Below the pieces are notes generated by a model. The model was not told the origin of the DNA and made no database searches. It worked only from the letters and a program-made list of their open reading frames with translations. The translations under genes were made by a program, and so were the position numbers. A stretch of DNA of 64,000 nt from Coffea arabica (taxonomy: Eukaryota > Streptophyta > Magnoliopsida > Gentianales > Rubiaceae): assembly GCF_036785885.1 (NCBI RefSeq), contig NC_092316.1:47787001-47851000 (forward strand). The letters are read 5' to 3'. Positions within the stretch are counted from its first letter, which is position 1, and every line of letters starts with the position of its first letter. Positions 24,181 through 36,158 of the stretch are shown here, piece by piece.

Positions 24181-24803
24181 TCAGCATTGAGAAGTAAAAT
24201 TTGCACATAAAGGATAAATACTTACTGTCATCAGAAATTGAAATTGATGCTTGATCTTTATTAGTTCTATTAAAACATCTTTCATACCGATCCTTTCTCT
24301 TGGACATTCTCTAGAGCAGTTTAAAGCCAATTTCATAATCAATGTAACACACTTCAGCTTGTCAGTGAAATGTTCATCCTCTGGCCGTATCAAGTTTGCA
24401 TCAACGACCTGAAGTGCATCAGGAAGAGAATCTTCTACCCAGCTGTTAAGGCTTAAATCTCCAGAAAACATTTCATCACTAGGCCTCATCCTTGAAAAAA
24501 CTTCCATCAAAACTATTCCAAAACTATATACATCAATTCTTGTCGAAACTATCCCCTCTGATCCATACTCTGTAATGAAAATTACAATAGTCAAAATAAT
24601 AGAATTGGTTAAAAGATTAACAACAGATAAACAACATCGTAGAAGTAAAGAAAATGGAGACAGCAAAAGCTAAATGCTTAACCTGGTGCAATGTATCCCA
24701 ATGTTGCGCGGGTGTGGGTATGCAAAATACTTTCTCCTTCGCCAAACATTTTTGCTATGCCAAAATCACTTACATGGGCAACCGTATCTTCATCAAGCAA
24801 GGT
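24181..24803 (-). pseudogene. 3' kinase-half fragment of an LRR receptor kinase
   Basis: On the minus strand the first exon piece (24803-24683) reads LLDEDTVAHVSDFGIAKMFG and ATLGYIAPG, i.e. the DFG loop and activation segment. A GT-AG intron (24682-24570) follows. The second exon (24569-24181) starts EYGSEGIVSTRIDVYSFGIV and includes VDANLIRPEDEH and NCSRECPRERIGMKDVL, the last kinase subdomains. The intron matches the one in the 9950-14390 gene, so both come from the same LRR-XII family. Everything upstream (LRRs, membrane segment, ATP-binding lobe) is missing: past 24803 the sequence is T-rich and non-coding. A 3'-only remnant. Confidence 0.85.
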
Positions 24804-25046
24804 AAGATGTCTTTAATGTTTTTTTTTTCTTTTTAGTTTTTTTTTTCTTTTTTTTAGTAACAATTAATTCCCTTCTTTTTTCACTTCATAAATTAACCAT
24901 TTATAATATATTTAATTTTAATATTTCTCTTACAATTAGTGCATTAAAATTTATAAAATTGCATTTTAAGTTCTTTTATAAAAATCTTATAGGGAAAAGG
25001 ATGGGTTAGGTGGCACAGAAGAAGTGAGATGTCTTGAAATTGAGAG

Positions 25047-25063
25047 CCCCCCCCCCCCCCCCC
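25047..25063 (+). repeat. Poly-C tract
   Basis: Seventeen C in a row inside AT-rich DNA, probably a slippage-prone simple repeat. Confidence 0.9.
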
Positions 25064-26689
25064 AACAGCCAATCCCCCGGGCTTACAATTCAAAACTTTA
25101 TTTTATAACATTTTTTGTTCAAAAAATAAAAATTATAGAACATAAAAAAGTGCCCCTACAAATGCATGGAAAAGAAACTAGTATATATAATAGTTTGGTA
25201 TTCAATTCTTATTTTGGTTGGTAATTGACATGGCTACTCTCACATTTTGTTCTGCTAATACTCTGTCTTGTGGCCTTAAGGACATATATGCTTTACTAAA
25301 ATTTGGACAAATTTTTACTTTTCTATAATTCTATCCTTCATTTTTTGGTAAATTTGAATTAGTGTATTAATATCCTACTTAATACATGCTTACACTGATT
25401 GTGACATCTTTTATCAATTAATCATACTTTTCCTTTTCCAATTTTCTCCGTAATTCTCTATTCTTATTATTTGGCTTGATTGTTTATCAATAGTTGTCAA
25501 ATTTTGACAATTTTTATTCTCCAATCATTCAATGTTTTGTGACTTTTTTGTATGATACTTGTACTAATTCATTTAAGTTGTTCAATTAGTTATCCTTTCC
25601 TAAATTTTTTCCACTAATTATTTTGCTTTTTCTGTGGGGTCCAATTTCTTTGTAACTTATTACAAACCAATGTCATATCCATATAAGCACTCACATAAAA
25701 GAGTTCTCGATTTTTAATTTTTTATTTATTTCAATAAATTAAAAATTACCTCTAAAATTAATTTTATTTTCATAAGAGAAAACAAGAAATGCAACAAATA
25801 ATTGAAGTTTAAGTGTATTTATATTTTATTATTGTTTCCTTACATGTACGGATCCTACATTAACTTTTGTGTCAAAAAAAGTAAGCATGTACAGTTTTCT
25901 TTGACATATCTTCTTCTCTTATAGTTCAACTTGCGAATAATAATTAAAGTACGCAAAATTGGGTATGTTGTTCAAGAATTTACTATTTTCATCATGTTTA
26001 ACTTCAAATTTTTTTATAAAGTATTTTAGCTCTTTGGAATCAAAGTTCTTTAAAAAGAAGAAAACAACTTTGGATTAAAAGAAGTGCCTATGCAGATGCA
26101 CCGATGAAAAACTCAATGTCAATATTTGAGTTTCATATAAAAATGACAATAATAAGAATAAACATAATATAATATAACCTCTATAAATTAATAACCTTGG
26201 GATTATACGAATTTTACTAATTTGAAGAGGTAATGATTTATTAATTTATCGAATCTACTTGCAATTCAAATAAATATTTATTTAATCAACTAAAGTTTTA
26301 TTATATTTTATAAAAATATGAATTATTCTATTGATAAAAGGAGGCTAAAAGTCTTAGGAATATAAACTGATCCATATCCATTTGATTTGCAATTATGATT
26401 TATTTCCATTAATGTTCTCAATATAAGTATGTAACCACTAATGTAAGTGCGTTACTAATATCATTTTTCTATTATCAAAGATCAAAAAAGATTTAGGAAT
26501 CCTAAACGATGGATCATAAGTGATATCATTTTTCTATTATTAAGAGGTCAAAAAGATTTAGAAATACTAAATGATAACTGTCCACTTCTGTTCTATTAAA
26601 TCTATATAATGAATCAGATTAATAATACTATGTATATAAATGATAAGGAAGTCTTCTTATAATAAAAAGAATTAAATGCAGAAATAAGG

Positions 26690-27600
26690 GTACTATTGTC
26701 ATCTAATTGTCTAAGGCACTTTATGGCCTTAATCAATTAGAAAATAGTAACAAAATTAACTTCATCCAAATAATCGATGAAGTGATCGATTTATCCTCCA
26801 TTAAAAGCTTGTAAGTGACAAAAATACTTTTTTGGTAGAGAAAATTGTCATCTTAAATGGATTAATTTTCACTTCATAATAAAATTATAACTGAAAACAT
26901 ATAACAAGAAAATGTATAATCATTTTGAATGAAATTAAAACAAAAGAAGTGGGAAAAAAAGAAAGGGAATAAATTTAATTCAAGAATCTTAGCAACCTTA
27001 TTTTACTACATATTTCAAGTTAGCCTAGTAAGAAAAGATTGTTATCAAGGAAAAGTAAATAATCTAGGAGTTATATTGAAATTTCTAAATCCAATATTTT
27101 GTTTACTAATATGTTGTTTTTAATTTTGGTTAGGTATTGCAACTTATATTGCAGTTATTGTACTAAATTATATGAAAATTTTTGGATTCTACTCCAATTT
27201 TATTCTTGTAAAGATTTCAAGTGAAATTTTGCTGATTATATGAAGTTATGGCATTATCATGCGTTGAAGAAAATTATGAGATTTTAAAATTGCAATAGTA
27301 GCCACTTAATATTTCCATATTTTGCCCCTCATTTTAACGCAATAGTCTTAATTCTCATTCAAAGTAAAGCAGCATAATTTTTTATGTGTTAACAATTAGA
27401 CTATTTGATACCAAGAGAAAATTAGTCTTTTTAATGTAGTAATCTTTGCCACCAAATTGTATTTTTGTTACTTAAGTTTTTAATGGAGGATAAATTGGTC
27501 ATTTCAACAGTTACTTGGATGAAATTAATTTTTGCATTATTTTTTAGTTGATCAAGGGTGTAAAGTGCTTATTAAAATACTTTAGATTGTAAAGTGCAAC
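26690..27600. mobile_element. Probable inverted-repeat transposon without coding capacity
   Basis: The left arm (about 26690-26850) has AACTTCATCCAAATAA, TTATCCTCCATTAAAA and GTGACAAAAATAC. The right arm (about 27430-27600) has their complements in reverse order: GTATTTTTGTTAC, TTTTAATGGAGGATAA, TTGGATGAAATT and AAAGTGC. Arms are about 150 bp. Exact ends and target duplication were not determined. Long arms would fit a Mutator-type non-autonomous element. Confidence 0.55.
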
Positions 27601-28704
27601 TAGTATAAAAGTTTGTGGTGACTACACATTTAATCGTATTAAATAAATACAAGGTCTTCTCATATATCTCATTGTTAAACTACAAATTTCCACCTAAAAG
27701 ATGTTCATAAATCAATTAAAACTATCAATAAGATCGGGCTCTACAAAAAAAAAAAAAAAAATAAAAAGCTTATTGAGCCTAATTTTAATTAGGTCAAACA
27801 GAGTTTGGGCTTAAATATTAAGCCCAAATTAAACAGGAGATAATGTTAGCCCTTTCAAGACTTAGGCCTTATTAAAGCCCAACCCATCTATGAGTATAAT
27901 TATATGATATATATGTATATAAATTTATGGTAATTTGTAATTATTAAATATATATTATATATAATAATGTATTTAATTATGAGTTTTGGCTAAGCCCAAT
28001 TTGAGTTCGAAACTCATATAAAAGTGTAAAATGAGTTTGACTTTTCTAATTTGGTCTTGAAATCTGAAAGTTCGTTACTCAAAAGCCTTATTATGAGTCG
28101 ATGTTGTACCTGCAAAAACCCAACTTACAAAGCTTGATTGACAGCCATCAATAAAGTACTATGTAGTATAATAGATAACATGTCACATGCACTAAAAAAA
28201 TGATTGCAACAATGGATTTATGAAAAAATAAACAATAATTGACTCACTTTTTAAAAGTTTATGATATATAATTTTTGTCAATTATTAATTTGTGATATGA
28301 ATGGGACAAAGAGTTAGCCAAGGCCGTGACTGAAACAAGCATTATTTAATAGATATTATTAACTTATAAAAGTTCTACATACATCCACAATTAAGTATGT
28401 CCCTAAGATAGAAGAGGAAGCTCTCATGAGTTTGGGGAAAAGTATGCATATGCAAACTCATAGCAAGTATTCTCAGTCCAAGCTATATTCCGATATTCTC
28501 TCCATCTAAGACGAGCTTTATTCCGATATTCTACTCCGTCCAATACAAAGGCATGTATGTCGTTCCTCATTCTTTACCCATGTGTATTTATAACTGCACA
28601 AATAGCATCCAATTTCTAAAGCTCATCTATTAAGAACCTTAGCTTTTTGTTTGAATTACTCCATTAGTTCTAATTTCTCCACTATTATACACTTTTGGGC
28701 TATA

Positions 28705-31700
28705 TATTTTTTTTTCCGAAACGATAATAGTCATATATTAAACATCAACTAAACTTTACACTTGGAGCAAAGGCCCCTAATTCTATACAAAAGTGCTCAA
28801 TAGCACAGAGGATTGATCCATTCCTCATCATGTAAGATGCCTAAGGCATACTCCCCAACTGTAGTACTAACATGATTATCATTTTTAGATATAACACCAA
28901 AAGAGCACATTTGAAACAGCACTTTTAAGCTAAGAAAATCCTCAACTAGAGTATGCAACTTGATATTTGATGCACTCCCCGCACTAATCTGCTGATGTAG
29001 GTGTTTGTTGCAGCTCTGGATGTTGACTTTTCTCCAGCCTTTGACAGCCAATTTACTCATAGCTATCTTGATAGCCTCGGCCTCGTCCAATTGTGGACAA
29101 TTGTAGCTTCTTTCATGCATAGCCCAAGCTGCAACAATAACATTTCCTTCAGTCATAGCAGTCACACCTATGCCAACCTTTTTGATGTTCAGTTTGCTTA
29201 GTGCAGCAACCTTAACTTGGATCACATCTGCATTCTCTGCTTCTATCCTTTGCATTTGGTAAGCAGCTGTTTCTGCTGTGCTCACTTGCTCCTGCTGTTT
29301 GTAGGCTTCGCTGAACTCCATCCATTCCTCTTGAGCTTTCTGAATAGTTGTCATTGCATGCCTTTGTTTGTTGTTGAATTCCCACTCATTTCTGCTTTTC
29401 CATACTTGCCACAAGATGTTAACTGTTAGAGCCAGGTGTTCTTCACCATCCTGTCTCGATTTGGCTCCTGTAATTTCAGTCCACCAGGCCTTAAAACAGC
29501 CTTGTTTGTCCTTAGCACCCCCCATTGTATTGGTGCTATCTGCCAAACCTGCTTAGCCTGTCTGCAGTTCAGCAACACATGTTCCACCGTCTCTTCCCCT
29601 TCACCACATGCTTTACAGATGGGATCTCCTTTCTTAGACCTACTAAAGATTACTTCCTTGACTGGGAGCGCATTATTGATGCATTTCCACATGAAGGTCT
29701 TTAGTTTCTGTTTGATGTTGAGTTTCCATAGGTAGGACCACATCTATTTTGCTGCATTGTGTGTACTGGGACCATCACCCTTATAGCCAATCCTTTCTTG
29801 TGCCTCCCTCTCTTTCGTAAGTACCTTGTAACCTGTGCTCACTGTGTACTGTCTTGTAGGAGAGTGCATCCAGAAATTACGGTCCTCCTTTCCTGCTAAG
29901 CTTATAGGAATATTTAAGATTCTGTCAGCATCCTCACTATTAAAAGTTCTAAACACTTCCACTCTATTCCACCTCTTCTGAATGATTAAGTCTTGAACTT
30001 TCTGCACTTTGCATTCTGGAGGTTTGGGTGTTGAGGGCCTTCCTTCCTTGTTCCCAACAATCCACTTGTTCTCCCAGACATCTGTACTGCACCCATTTCC
30101 AACTTTCCTCCAGGTGCCATCCTCCACCAACTGTTTAGCTCCCATTAGGCTCTGCCAGATCCATGAAGCATTCTGTGGGCACTTGCAATCGAAGATGGAT
30201 CCTGTAGGGTAGTATATCGCTTTCAGAACCTTGGAGATAAGCAAATTTGGATTTACAAGCAGTCTCCAAATCTGCTTACCAAGTAAGGCTCTGTTAAAAT
30301 TGACCAGGTCTTTGAACCCAAGTCCTCCCTGGTTCTTGGTTTGGGACATTCTCTTCCAAGAGCAAAGATGCATCTTATTCTTTCCATTAGTGTCTCCCCA
30401 CCAGTAGCTTGCCATTAGCGCACTGATCTCTTTGCACAGTTTCAGAGGTAGTTTAAAGCACGACATAGCATAAGTTGGCATTGCTAGAGTCACTGCTTTT
30501 AACAGGATCTCCTTCCCTGCTTGATTCAGCAATTTCTGTTTCCAACTTCCAAACTTCTTTTGAATGTTGTCTCTGATGAATCCAAAGATTTGGTCCTTAG
30601 TCCTCGTTATCACCATAGGCAGCCCCAGGTATTTGCCTTGGTTGACCATCTGGATATTCCCCAGTTTGCAGCATACTTCAAGCTTTTTGTCATGATCCAT
30701 ATTTTTGCTGAAGAAAATAGAGGACTTCTCCATATTGATCAACTGTCCAGAGCTCGTTTCATATGTCACCAGGATCCTCTTTAGCTCCTCAGCTTGGTTG
30801 GTGTCTGCTTTACAGAAAATTAATGAGTCATCTGCAAAAAATAAGTGAGTTAGTCTAGGTCCATTTCTGCTGATTTTGAGACCAGAAATTTTCTTTTCCT
30901 CTTCAGCTCTTATCAGCAGATTTGAGAAGCCTTTTGAGCACAGTAGGAAGAGATAGGGTGAGAGGGGGTCACCCTGTCTGATTCCTCTTTCAGGTACAAT
31001 GTATTCCTTAACCTCACCATTAATATTGAAAGAATAAGAGACAGTTTCAACACATTTCATAATCCAGTTAATCCATCTGCTACAGAAACCCATTTTTTGC
31101 ATCATTACCCTCAAAAAATGACATTCCACTCTATCGTAAGCTTTAGACATATCTAACTTAACAGCCATGTACCCCTCTTTCCCTTGCCTTTTATTTTTCA
31201 GGAAGTGCATGTATTCATGAGCTAAAATAACATTGTCTAGGATCTGTCTACCAGGAATGAAAGCATATTGGGTTTTACTAATACAGAAATTTAACACAGC
31301 TTTAAGCCTATTAGCCAGAATTTTAGAAATCACTTTATAAAGTACATTACACAAGCTAATAGGCCTATAATGCTTCAGATTGACAGGATCTTTAATTTTA
31401 GGAATGAGGGAGATCAGGGTGTGATTCAGGGCTCTTGGCATGGAATTGGAATGAAAAAAGCTCTAGACTGCTTGGACTATCTCATGTTTAATAATAAACC
31501 AGAATTTCTGGAAAAAATGGGGGTCATACCATCCATCCCAGGAGCTGTATCAGGAGACATAGAGAAAATTGTTGTTCTGATTTCTTCTTCATCAACACCT
31601 CTAACCAGTTGATCATTCATGCTAGCCGTGATGGTGGATGGAATACCTCTAAGGATCTCCTCTGAGCTGCCATTCCAACTACTAGTAAAAAGCAGCCTGT

Positions 31701-32968
31701 AGTAATCTGCCACTTCCTTTCCTAACTCATGCTCATTCTCAGTCCAAGATCCATCTTCCTTTTGCAGATTCAACATTCTGTTTCTCCTCCTCCTTCCCTT
31801 GACTTGAGCGTGAAAGAAATTAGTATTCTTATCCCCCTCCTTTATCCAGTTTAGTCGAGCTTTTTGGTGCCAATACAGTTCCTCCTCCTTGTAGGCCTCC
31901 TTTAACTGCTCTTTTAGAATCACTGTCTCTTTTCTGTTGCCAGAATGAGTGCTAGACTGAAGCTTCTCCAGCTGACTTTTGATCTGAAGGATCTTCTTTT
32001 TAGCATTGCAGTTGGAGTTATTCTTCCATTTTAATATCTCAACTCTGCAGTTTCTGATTTTGCATTTGACCCTAAACATTCTGGACCCCTCATAATCTTT
32101 TCCCATGCTTTTCTAATCACATCCTGGATCCCTTCTCTCTTAAGCCATCTTTTGTCAAAATAAAACCTTTTTTTCCTCTTCCTAGTATCCGGAATAGTAT
32201 CTATCAGTAACATGCTGTGGTCAGAAGCAAAAGTGTCAACATGTTTGCACTAGGCCGTATCAAAAACAAGTGACCAGTTTATGCTACACAGGCCCCTGTC
32301 GAGTCTTTCTCTGACTTCCCCTTCATCCTCCCAATTGTTACTCCATGTCCAGGGTTCCCCTCAAACCAATGTCAATCAATTGGTTATCATTTATAAAGTT
32401 GTTAAAATCTGTGAAACTCTTCTCTTCTCTCCATCTGCCTCCCCACTTCTCCTCATTTGATAGAATGTCATTAAAGTCCCCAGCTATTATCCATTTATCT
32501 CCCCACAGCTTTTTCCTTGCTTCCACCACCTTCCACTGACTCTTCCTGATCAAATTGTCACAGCTTGCATATATTCCAATGAACCACCATGTAGTCTTTG
32601 CCTCCCTGTCTTCCACATGAGCTTCTATAGTAAAGGCCGTTTTGATTATCTCTTTTATTTTTACTTCCTCTTTCCACATTAGAGCCATGCCCCCAGATCT
32701 ATTTATAGATTCCACCACACAGCTACTCTCGAAATTCAACTTTTGTGTCACTCGGTCCATATATCTACTCCTATTTTTAGTTTCACTCAAAAACAGCATA
32801 CTTGGGGAGAAGAGGTTGGAAACCTCCCTCAGATGGGGAATTGTCAAGGTGCTCCCAACACCTTGGCAATTCCACACCAGAACCTTCATTGAGGTTTGGG
32901 GGCCCAGAGTAGGCTGGTCCCCTCCCCCTCTTGAACCTGAACTTCATAGTAACCCTCAGGACACCCTT
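28705..32968 (-). mobile_element. LINE (L1-type) retrotransposon, 5'-truncated
   Basis: Bounded by a 15-bp direct repeat CACTTTTGGGCTATA (28690-28704 and 32969-32983), as target-primed reverse transcription makes. The minus-strand 3' end carries a short A tail, seen as a T run near 28707-28716. The body holds endonuclease, reverse transcriptase, zinc-knuckle and RNase H domains. ORF1 is absent because the copy stops about 80 bp before the endonuclease start. Confidence 0.92.
28797..32889 (-). pseudogene. LINE ORF2 (endonuclease, RT, zf-RVT, RNase H), frameshifted
   Basis: From ATG at 32889, MKVLVWNCQGVGS opens an AP-endonuclease-like domain (SETKN, GDFNDIL). It breaks by a one-base deletion near 32345 inside the expected NPWTWSN motif. 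The frame resumes with a stop near 32250, then FYFDKRWLKREG and GDKNTNFFH. After another shift near 31480 comes RT (31441-29744): LISLIPKIKDP, YRPISLCNVLYKVISKILA, RQGDPLSPYLF and catalytic FADDSLIF. The zinc-binding segment (ICKACGEGEETVEHVLLNC, 29743-29426) and an RNase H-like end (29546-28797, AEAIKIAMSKLAV) follow in separate frames. It cannot make a whole ORF2 protein. Confidence 0.92.
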
Positions 32969-33051
32969 CACTTTTGGGCTATAGACCCAACGCAGACCAT
33001 CGTTGTTGGGCCCCAAAAAATAAACAAATAAAGAATCAACCCAGTGTTTCC

Positions 33052-34666
33052 ATGATCTCGAGTAAACCTATCGCTGCTAGTTTCACAAGTCCTGGGTGCT
33101 CTGCTTCTGTCTCAAAACTCCATGGGAACGGTATGGGATTGTCGCCTTGCTGCCCTTCCACCGCCTCCCGTTCTCTCTTGCAGCATGGAGGAGTCTATGG
33201 TCCGCGTTTATTTAATGGTAAGTCTGGTGGTTTCTTATCAATTTCATATATATATGTATATTTATATATTTATTTATTTATTTCTCTCCGTCCGCAACCA
33301 TTTTTTCGGTTTATGCTTTTGATTTTCCTCATCCCTAATTGGTAGGTATAGGTTTCTCCCGTTTGTAATCTCGTGTTATCATTATATATATATATATTTT
33401 GAAATTTAACTCTTTTTTGAAAGGTGTTCGCCTGATGCCCTTGGGGATTGTACATTCCATAAATAATCGGCCATCGACAATGGTGCATAGCAACTCAAGT
33501 CATTCGATGCCGATGCTGCAGATGGAGGAGAATGGCCATGTTAATTCCCCCCCAAACACTACTCCTCTGCCCCCTCCTGAAGCTATTGGGGTTAGTTTTG
33601 TTTTGTATTATTATTATTATTATTATTATTATTTAAGCAGGGAGGGGATGGGGAGAGGAGAAATTGGAGCTCAGGACCTTCTGCAGCCTCACTTGAATTT
33701 GTTTGCTTACACTTGTTAACACTTGATCTCTGCTTCCTCACATAAATTTCTATTTCTATTTTTATTTTTTGCATGAATTTCTATTTCTAAGGGAGTGCGA
33801 TTTAGGAGAAGGGGGAAGGGGATTGGAACCTAGGAACTCTTGCAGCCTCACATGAATTTGGTCGCTTATACCTGATCTTTGCGTGCTCACATGAATTCAT
33901 TTTGCATTTATTTTGTGGGGTTTAAGAAGGGTGAGGGGGATTGGAACCCAAGAAGTTTGTTTGCTTACACTTTGGATATCTGCAGCCTCTCTTCCCCGTT
34001 AGTTCTTGTGAAACATGTGTTTGGCTGGAATTTTGTTATTTATGTTAGGATAATTGTTAAGTCTTAACTTTCATTGATTTACATCTCTTGAATTGTTAGT
34101 CACAAGAATAAAATTTGATCTCGGGTGATTCAAACTTCATCATGATATAATGTTATAAATTATACATGGGGAAGAAACTCACTTTTATTTACATATGTTT
34201 TTCTTATAATGTTATAAATTGAAATTTCTTGTTTCTAACATACTTTTGGTTGTGGCATCAGGAGGACCACCGTTAGCGAGAAGAAGAAAGTTTTGGATGA
34301 GATATCCTATAGAATTGAGCGCAACGAGAAAGATATCGAATTCCTTAATGAAGCTTTAAAACCGGACCTACCTGGGTTAGCTAGAATCATAGCGAGTATT
34401 TGTGCTGTAGTCTTGGTATGCATTTTAATTAGGTATCTATTTTATGAGAAAAACATTAAATCAAACTAAAAGAGCTGATGCATGATCGTGCGCGTTGTTC
34501 TGCACAGGTGGCGGTCCAAATAGCTCTGCTAGTAGTAAAACCGACCTTGGAGTGTTTTATTTATTGGCTAATTATTCAGAATATCGTTGAAAAAAAAGAA
34601 AAGCCGGACATCTATCGCTCTAATAGTGATCTGCTACAAATCTATGTCAACTTGGCAGTCAAAAAG
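33052..34666 (+). CDS. Possible uncharacterised host gene with a membrane segment, cut by the giant MULE
   Basis: Not a recognised family. Exon 1 (33052-33217) begins MISSKPIAASFTSPGCSASV, Ser-rich like a plastid transit peptide, and ends at GTAAGT. Exon 2 (33424-33590) continues in phase (GVRLMPLGIVHSINN ... PLPPPEAIG) to GTTAGT. A third open stretch (about 34281-34415) reads KKKVLDEISYRIERNEKDIE and LPGLARIIASICAVVL. After an intron, 34508 onward reads VAVQIALLVVKPTLECF, so a hydrophobic helix spans the junction. The acceptor before exon 3 is uncertain: the most canonical AG (34260) does not keep the frame, while one at 34280 does. The frame runs into the MULE target site. The coherent frames suggest coding, but chance is not excluded. 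Confidence 0.4.
33607..33633 (+). repeat. (TTA)n microsatellite
   Basis: About nine uninterrupted trinucleotide units in what would be intron 2 of the possible gene at 33052. Confidence 0.9.
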
Positions 34667-34800
34667 GGATTAGGGGCAGGAGCGGTCATCAGGCCGACTG
34701 CTCCTGAACTGTCCTCTCACAGGCAAAAACATGAGGAGAAAAATGATCCACGTCAGGAAGGCTTAAGAAAGGGTGAAAACGACGCCGTTTGAAATAAAAA
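34667..34800 (+). repeat. Left terminal inverted repeat of the giant MULE
   Basis: Starts GGATTAGGGGCAGGAGCGGTC and contains GATCCACGTCAGGAAGG and GAAAACGACGCCGTTTGAAA. These match the complement of the right end with moderate divergence. Confidence 0.75.
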
Positions 34801-36158
34801 TTTTTTTTATTCCAAACGGAATCAGACGGAGCAAATGTCTTGAGTTCAAAATTTGAAAAACAAGTTGAAATTTTGAATGACCTGCAGAAAACAAAATTGA
34901 GGGAAGAGTCTTGGCGTGCTCTGTCTGAAGGTAGGGAGTTGACAGAAAACTCGTATCTCAGTTTTCTTTTCTCAGAAAACCTAGTCCCTTTTCTCAGTTT
35001 CCGTTCGAGAAACTTACCAAGAAACTGAGAAGAGACTTCGGCTACTGGGTCAACAAATGTTGTATCCATTTTAAACGCTTACAAGGCAGGCGGCAAGGTA
35101 GAAGCAAACAGAGGAAATTCTTGTCCTTCAACTTAATAGCAGAAGCAGCTACGCTCTCTGAGTTTGGTGAAACGTAGAGCGTATTAGCAGACCAAGGTAA
35201 CGTGACTGAACCATGTAACTAACTGTAGCCAATCATTTATAACCCAAATGCACATCTGTTAAATGAAGGATGAAATTAGATATGAAGATGATAGAAGAAT
35301 AGTAAAGTTGTACCGTATCTATGTGTTTGTGAGCATTCAGCTTTTCAGTGATGAACTATAATGGGATAGTAATTATTGGAAGACCTAGAGATATGTATTC
35401 AAGTAAACCGTCGAAAGAAATTAGGGAAAGATGAGAGAAACAAAGTCACATTTAACAAGTGAATGAATGTACATCCTGTTGTAAATTAGTTACAGGTTAT
35501 AGGCACTGTGTTACAATTGACGTGAATCATTGTGTGCCCAATAGTTGGTCCATGCCCATGACACAATCTTAGTTTGCCCCTCTCTTCTGACCATGCGGTG
35601 TGTATAAAATGGAGGTGCAGAGTTGAATGAGGTGAAGCAGAAGAAAAGGCCGACCTATGTGAATAATAAATGGGTGTACTTGGTGTTGTAAGTAAATTAC
35701 ATGATGTAATAAATATATTACAATGAGTAGAGAATGCTTGTTTGGCCCTCAAAATATAGAAATAGTAAAAAATGCGGAGTTGGCTTCGGCGGTTGTCATT
35801 GACGAATGACATAAGATCCAGTGAAACAAAGTACCCGGAACCTAAATATAATCACCCGAGTGGATGTACATACAGTTAAAATACACTTACATCATGTGAT
35901 CAACGTATTACAGTACGTATAACTTATTGTACACGGAATTGTATTTGTACATATATAATGCCGTTGTCTTAGAGTATAATAGGATTTGATATACAAGTAT
36001 CTGTACAACATTAATCATATCGATGAGAGTAATAATAGGATTTGGTACACGAGTAATGGGTGTAACATAACATATTATGAATGATAATATACTTTTATGT
36101 TGTCGTTTATGTACATACTATTCATGAACTGTTACAAATTATGGTGTTTGATGCATAA
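34801..36158. other. Left subterminal region of the giant MULE
   Basis: About 1.3 kb without a supported gene. It probably holds the promoter and leader of the transposase. TTACA-containing phrases recur here and in other non-coding parts of the element. Confidence 0.5.

Larger units (their letters stand above)
24804..28689. other. Long AT-rich non-coding region
   Basis: No supported gene in nearly 4 kb. It holds a 17-base C run at 25047-25063, a possible long inverted-repeat element (about 26690-27600), and an AT-rich stretch near 27720-28150 with GGGCTT/AAGCCC-type motifs that could be another short transposon. Confidence 0.5.
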
